A stretch of 64,000 nt of DNA, from positions 62,001 to 126,000 of the forward strand of contig JAJYHI010000007.1 of the NCBI GenBank assembly GCA_021784835.1. Direction: 5' to 3'. Positions 61,816 through 64,000 of this stretch are shown here, piece by piece. Numbering within the stretch: position 1 is the stretch's first letter; every line of letters starts with the position of its first letter. The position numbers and the translations under genes were made by a program. This stretch comes from a bacterium. Its GTDB lineage: Bacteria; SZUA-79; Acidulodesulfobacterales; Acidulodesulfobacteraceae. The notes under the pieces were generated by a model, which did not search any database, had not been told where the DNA came from, and saw only the letters and a list, made by a program, of their open reading frames with translations.

Positions 61816-63588
61816 ATGAAAGAAAAATACGATAAAAAAAAAGATATAGCCGTTTTAAAAAGATTGCTGCCGTATATATATCCTTACAAAAAAAGGCTGA
61901 TAATGGCGGTAATAAGCATGACGGTCGTTTCGGTTCTGACCGGAGCGCTAGCCTATATAGTAAGGCCGCTGATAAATAATATATTCATAACTAAAAGCTA
62001 TAACGAGCTTATGCTAATCCCGTTTCTCGTCATATTGCTATTTCTCGTAAAAAATATTTTCTATTATGCTGAATTTTATTATATCGGTTCGGTAGGACAG
62101 AATATCATAAGAACGCTAAGGGACGAAGTTTACTCGGCCATAGTGAAATTTCCGGTTCAAAAGCTTAATAAAATTCCTACCGGCGTCCTTATTGCAAGAA
62201 TTACATACGATATAAGCATTATTCAGAAAACGGTATCCGATTCCGTAAGCGCGGTAATGAAGGATATTTTGACTATTATAGTGCTTGCCGCTGTAATATT
62301 TTATATGGATTTTGAACTTGCAGCAGCCGTTTTAATATTGTTTCCTATCGCAGTTTTTCCCGTTTCCGTTCTCGGTAAAAAGGCAAGAAAAACAAGCACC
62401 GATACCCAGACCGAAATGGGGAACGTTACCAAATTTTTAGACGAAACCGTTTCCAATCTTAGAATGGTCAAGGCTTACAATATGGAAGAACTCGAGATAA
62501 GCCGTTTTAGAAAATTATCGGACAATCTTTATAAATTTTTCATGAGAATGACAAAAATAAGGGGACTGACGGTTCCTTTCGTCGAATTAATCGGAGGAAT
62601 ATCCGTTGCGATAATTATATTTATCGGAGGATTGCAGGTAATAAAATTCGGCTATACTCCCGGCAGTTTTTTTTCTTTTTTAACGGCGGTTCTTTTGCTT
62701 TACGAACCGGTTAAAAGTTTATCGCGCCTGAACAACAGCCTTCAGGAAGGCATTGCCGCAGGCTCCAGAATTTTCGATATATTAGACGAAGAGCCGGAAG
62801 AAGCCGGCGGCGGAACGCTGGTGCCCGCGGAAATTCAGAGCCTCGAAATAAATAAACTTTATTTTTCCTACGATAAAGGCAAGGGTGAAAATTACGATTT
62901 AAAAAATATAAATATAAAAATTAAAAAAGGGGAAATTGCCGCCATAGTCGGTTATTCCGGCGCCGGTAAAACCACGATTTCTATGCTGATACCGCGGTTT
63001 TATAAGCCGGATGCCGGCGAAATAAAGCTTAACGGAATCGACATTAACGAATTTAATTTAAAAGAGTTAAGAAACTCCGTTTCTTACGTATCGCAAAATG
63101 TTATTTTATTCAACGAATCCATAAGATTCAATATAGAATACGGAAGTCCCGGCAAAAGTTTAGACGACGTTGTAAGCGCCGCGAAATTGGCTTTTGCCCA
63201 CGATTTTATATCCGCTCTTCCTTCCGGATACGATACCATAGTCGACGAGGCTGGCTTAAGGCTTTCCGGCGGCGAAAAGCAAAGGATTTTGATAGCCAGG
63301 GCTTTTTTAAAGAATTCCGGAGTGCTGATTCTCGACGAGGCTACATCTTCGTTAGACAGCGAATCCGAAAAAGAAATTCAAAACGCCTTATTCGGTTCCG
63401 ATAAAAATCCCAGCGGATTATGCAAAAATAAAATTGCGGTAATAATCGCTCACAGGCTTTCTACGGTAAAAAAAGCCGACGCTATTTACGTTCTGGAAAA
63501 AGGCGAAATCGTCGAAAGCGGAAGCCACGAAGAACTTATAAAGAAAGCCGGAATTTATAAAACTCTTCTTGCAAAGCAGATGGAATGA
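61816..63588 (+). CDS. msbA: Lipid A-core flippase, ABC exporter
   Basis: A 590-residue half-transporter: six membrane helices (about 30-310) and one nucleotide-binding domain with Walker A VGYSGAGKTTISML (about 380), YVSQNVILFNESIRFNI (Q-loop region), signature LSGGEKQRILIARAF, Walker B VLILDEATSSLD and IAHRLSTVKKAD. Its place after lpxB and before waaA identifies it as MsbA rather than a peptide or drug exporter. Confidence 0.93.
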   Translation: MKEKYDKKKDIAVLKRLLPYIYPYKKRLIMAVISMTVVSVLTGALAYIVRPLINNIFITKSYNELMLIPFLVILLFLVKNIFYYAEFYYIGSVGQNIIRTLRDEVYSAIVKFPVQKLNKIPTGVLIARITYDISIIQKTVSDSVSAVMKDILTIIVLAAVIFYMDFELAAAVLILFPIAVFPVSVLGKKARKTSTDTQTEMGNVTKFLDETVSNLRMVKAYNMEELEISRFRKLSDNLYKFFMRMTKIRGLTVPFVELIGGISVAIIIFIGGLQVIKFGYTPGSFFSFLTAVLLLYEPVKSLSRLNNSLQEGIAAGSRIFDILDEEPEEAGGGTLVPAEIQSLEINKLYFSYDKGKGENYDLKNINIKIKKGEIAAIVGYSGAGKTTISMLIPRFYKPDAGEIKLNGIDINEFNLKELRNSVSYVSQNVILFNESIRFNIEYGSPGKSLDDVVSAAKLAFAHDFISALPSGYDTIVDEAGLRLSGGEKQRILIARAFLKNSGVLILDEATSSLDSESEKEIQNALFGSDKNPSGLCKNKIAVIIAHRLSTVKKADAIYVLEKGEIVESGSHEELIKKAGIYKTLLAKQME

Positions 63589-63600
63589 ACTATTTTATTT

Positions 63601-64000
63601 ATGAAAAAAATCTTGTTTTCCTTTTATAATATTATATTATTAGTGTTTTCCCCGTTTTTTTTTATAATTTTATTATTTCTGGGTTTAATAAAAAATAATA
63701 AAAGCGCAGGTTTTTTCTATAAGTTTTTTCCTTTTGCGTATAAGCCTTTGAGAAGCGCCGGCAATAGAGCCGTATGGATTCACGCCGTATCGTTGGGAGA
63801 ATTAAGGGCGTCCGTTAATTTCATCGGATTAATCAAAGAAAGAACCGGCAAAAATATTTATCTGTCCGTTACGACCAGGACCGGATACGATTCTGCAAAA
63901 GAACTTTATAAAAATAATAAATATGTCTCGGTATTTTATTTTCCCTACGATTTTAATTTTTCCGTCAAAAGTGTTTTAAAATTACTCGAACCGGTGCTGT
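63601..64000 (+). CDS. waaA: Kdo transferase, 3' end beyond the window
   Basis: ATG 63601, 12 bases after msbA, opens a frame that stays open to the window edge (133 codons). An N-terminal membrane helix (about 5-29) is followed by VWIHAVSLGELRAS, with the catalytic Glu, then LSVTTRTGYDSAKEL and VFYFPYDFNF, all typical of the first half of WaaA/KdtA. The enzyme adds Kdo to lipid IVA at the inner membrane. Confidence 0.93.
   Translation, partial: MKKILFSFYNIILLVFSPFFFIILLFLGLIKNNKSAGFFYKFFPFAYKPLRSAGNRAVWIHAVSLGELRASVNFIGLIKERTGKNIYLSVTTRTGYDSAKELYKNNKYVSVFYFPYDFNFSVKSVLKLLEPVL

Overview
The window is one densely coded chromosomal segment of an AT-rich, Gram-negative bacterium. About 60 protein genes and two tRNAs are visible, nearly all on the plus strand in long operons. 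Only two genes are on the minus strand: a histidine kinase and a UvrD-type helicase. There is no prophage, transposase, IS element, rRNA or CRISPR array. The outer-membrane block (LolC/E-LolD, BamA, OmpH/Skp, LpxD, FabZ, LpxA, LpxI, LpxB, MsbA, WaaA), the hisZ-purA pair, NfnAB and MqnA (futalosine menaquinone route) together suggest a deltaproteobacterial-grade anaerobe or microaerophile (Desulfobacterota-like). That placement is inferred from gene content and order, not from a search.

Layout. 1-5018: serine, histidine and purine biosynthesis (class V aminotransferase, serA, hisZ, purA). 5019-15717: a mixed region with a methyltransferase, a lone ABC-2 permease, an alkaline-phosphatase-superfamily protein, galT, a HAD phosphatase without a normal start codon, mqnA, a histidine kinase, a SurA-N-like protein, queD, and two poorly known envelope proteins (PilO-like plus TPR; three Ig-like repeats). 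15810-18439: nfnAB between tRNA-Cys and tRNA-Leu. 18513-25888: pheS and pheT, separated by a helicase / phosphoribosyltransferase / DprA-like cassette of about 3.7 kb. 25982-40488: rseP, tsaB, a YdcH-like protein and a large branched-chain amino-acid block (ilvD, ilvB, ilvN, ilvC, leuA, leuC, leuD, leuB, then asd) with psd-pssA inside it. 40489-49340: murJ, phoH, pgpH-like, ybeY, a DgkA-PAP2 fusion, mazG and lnt. 49362-64000: prfB with its programmed frameshift, lysS, and the Lol/Bam/lipid A operon, cut by the window edge inside waaA.

The genes form coherent programmes: isoleucine/valine/leucine synthesis, phosphatidylethanolamine synthesis (Psd, PssA), RNA and ribosome maintenance (PhoH, YbeY), lipoprotein maturation and sorting (Lnt, LolCD), beta-barrel assembly (BamA, Skp) and lipid A synthesis and export (LpxD-FabZ-LpxA-LpxI-LpxB-MsbA-WaaA). 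Good sigma70-type promoters can be read before rseP, leuC and phoH, and a weaker one before the phosphoribosyltransferase.

Most worth a second look: (i) the helicase/PRTase/DprA-like cassette that splits pheS from pheT, which resembles known toxin-antitoxin or anti-phage pairings of these families; (ii) the galT-HAD junction, where the HAD gene has no ATG/GTG/TTG start and a run AGGGGG-TTTT-AA offers either AUA initiation or a +1 shift; (iii) a strong promoter followed by a structured GC-rich leader in front of phoH; (iv) the extra N-terminal domain on BamA and the roughly 280-residue extension on the helicase.
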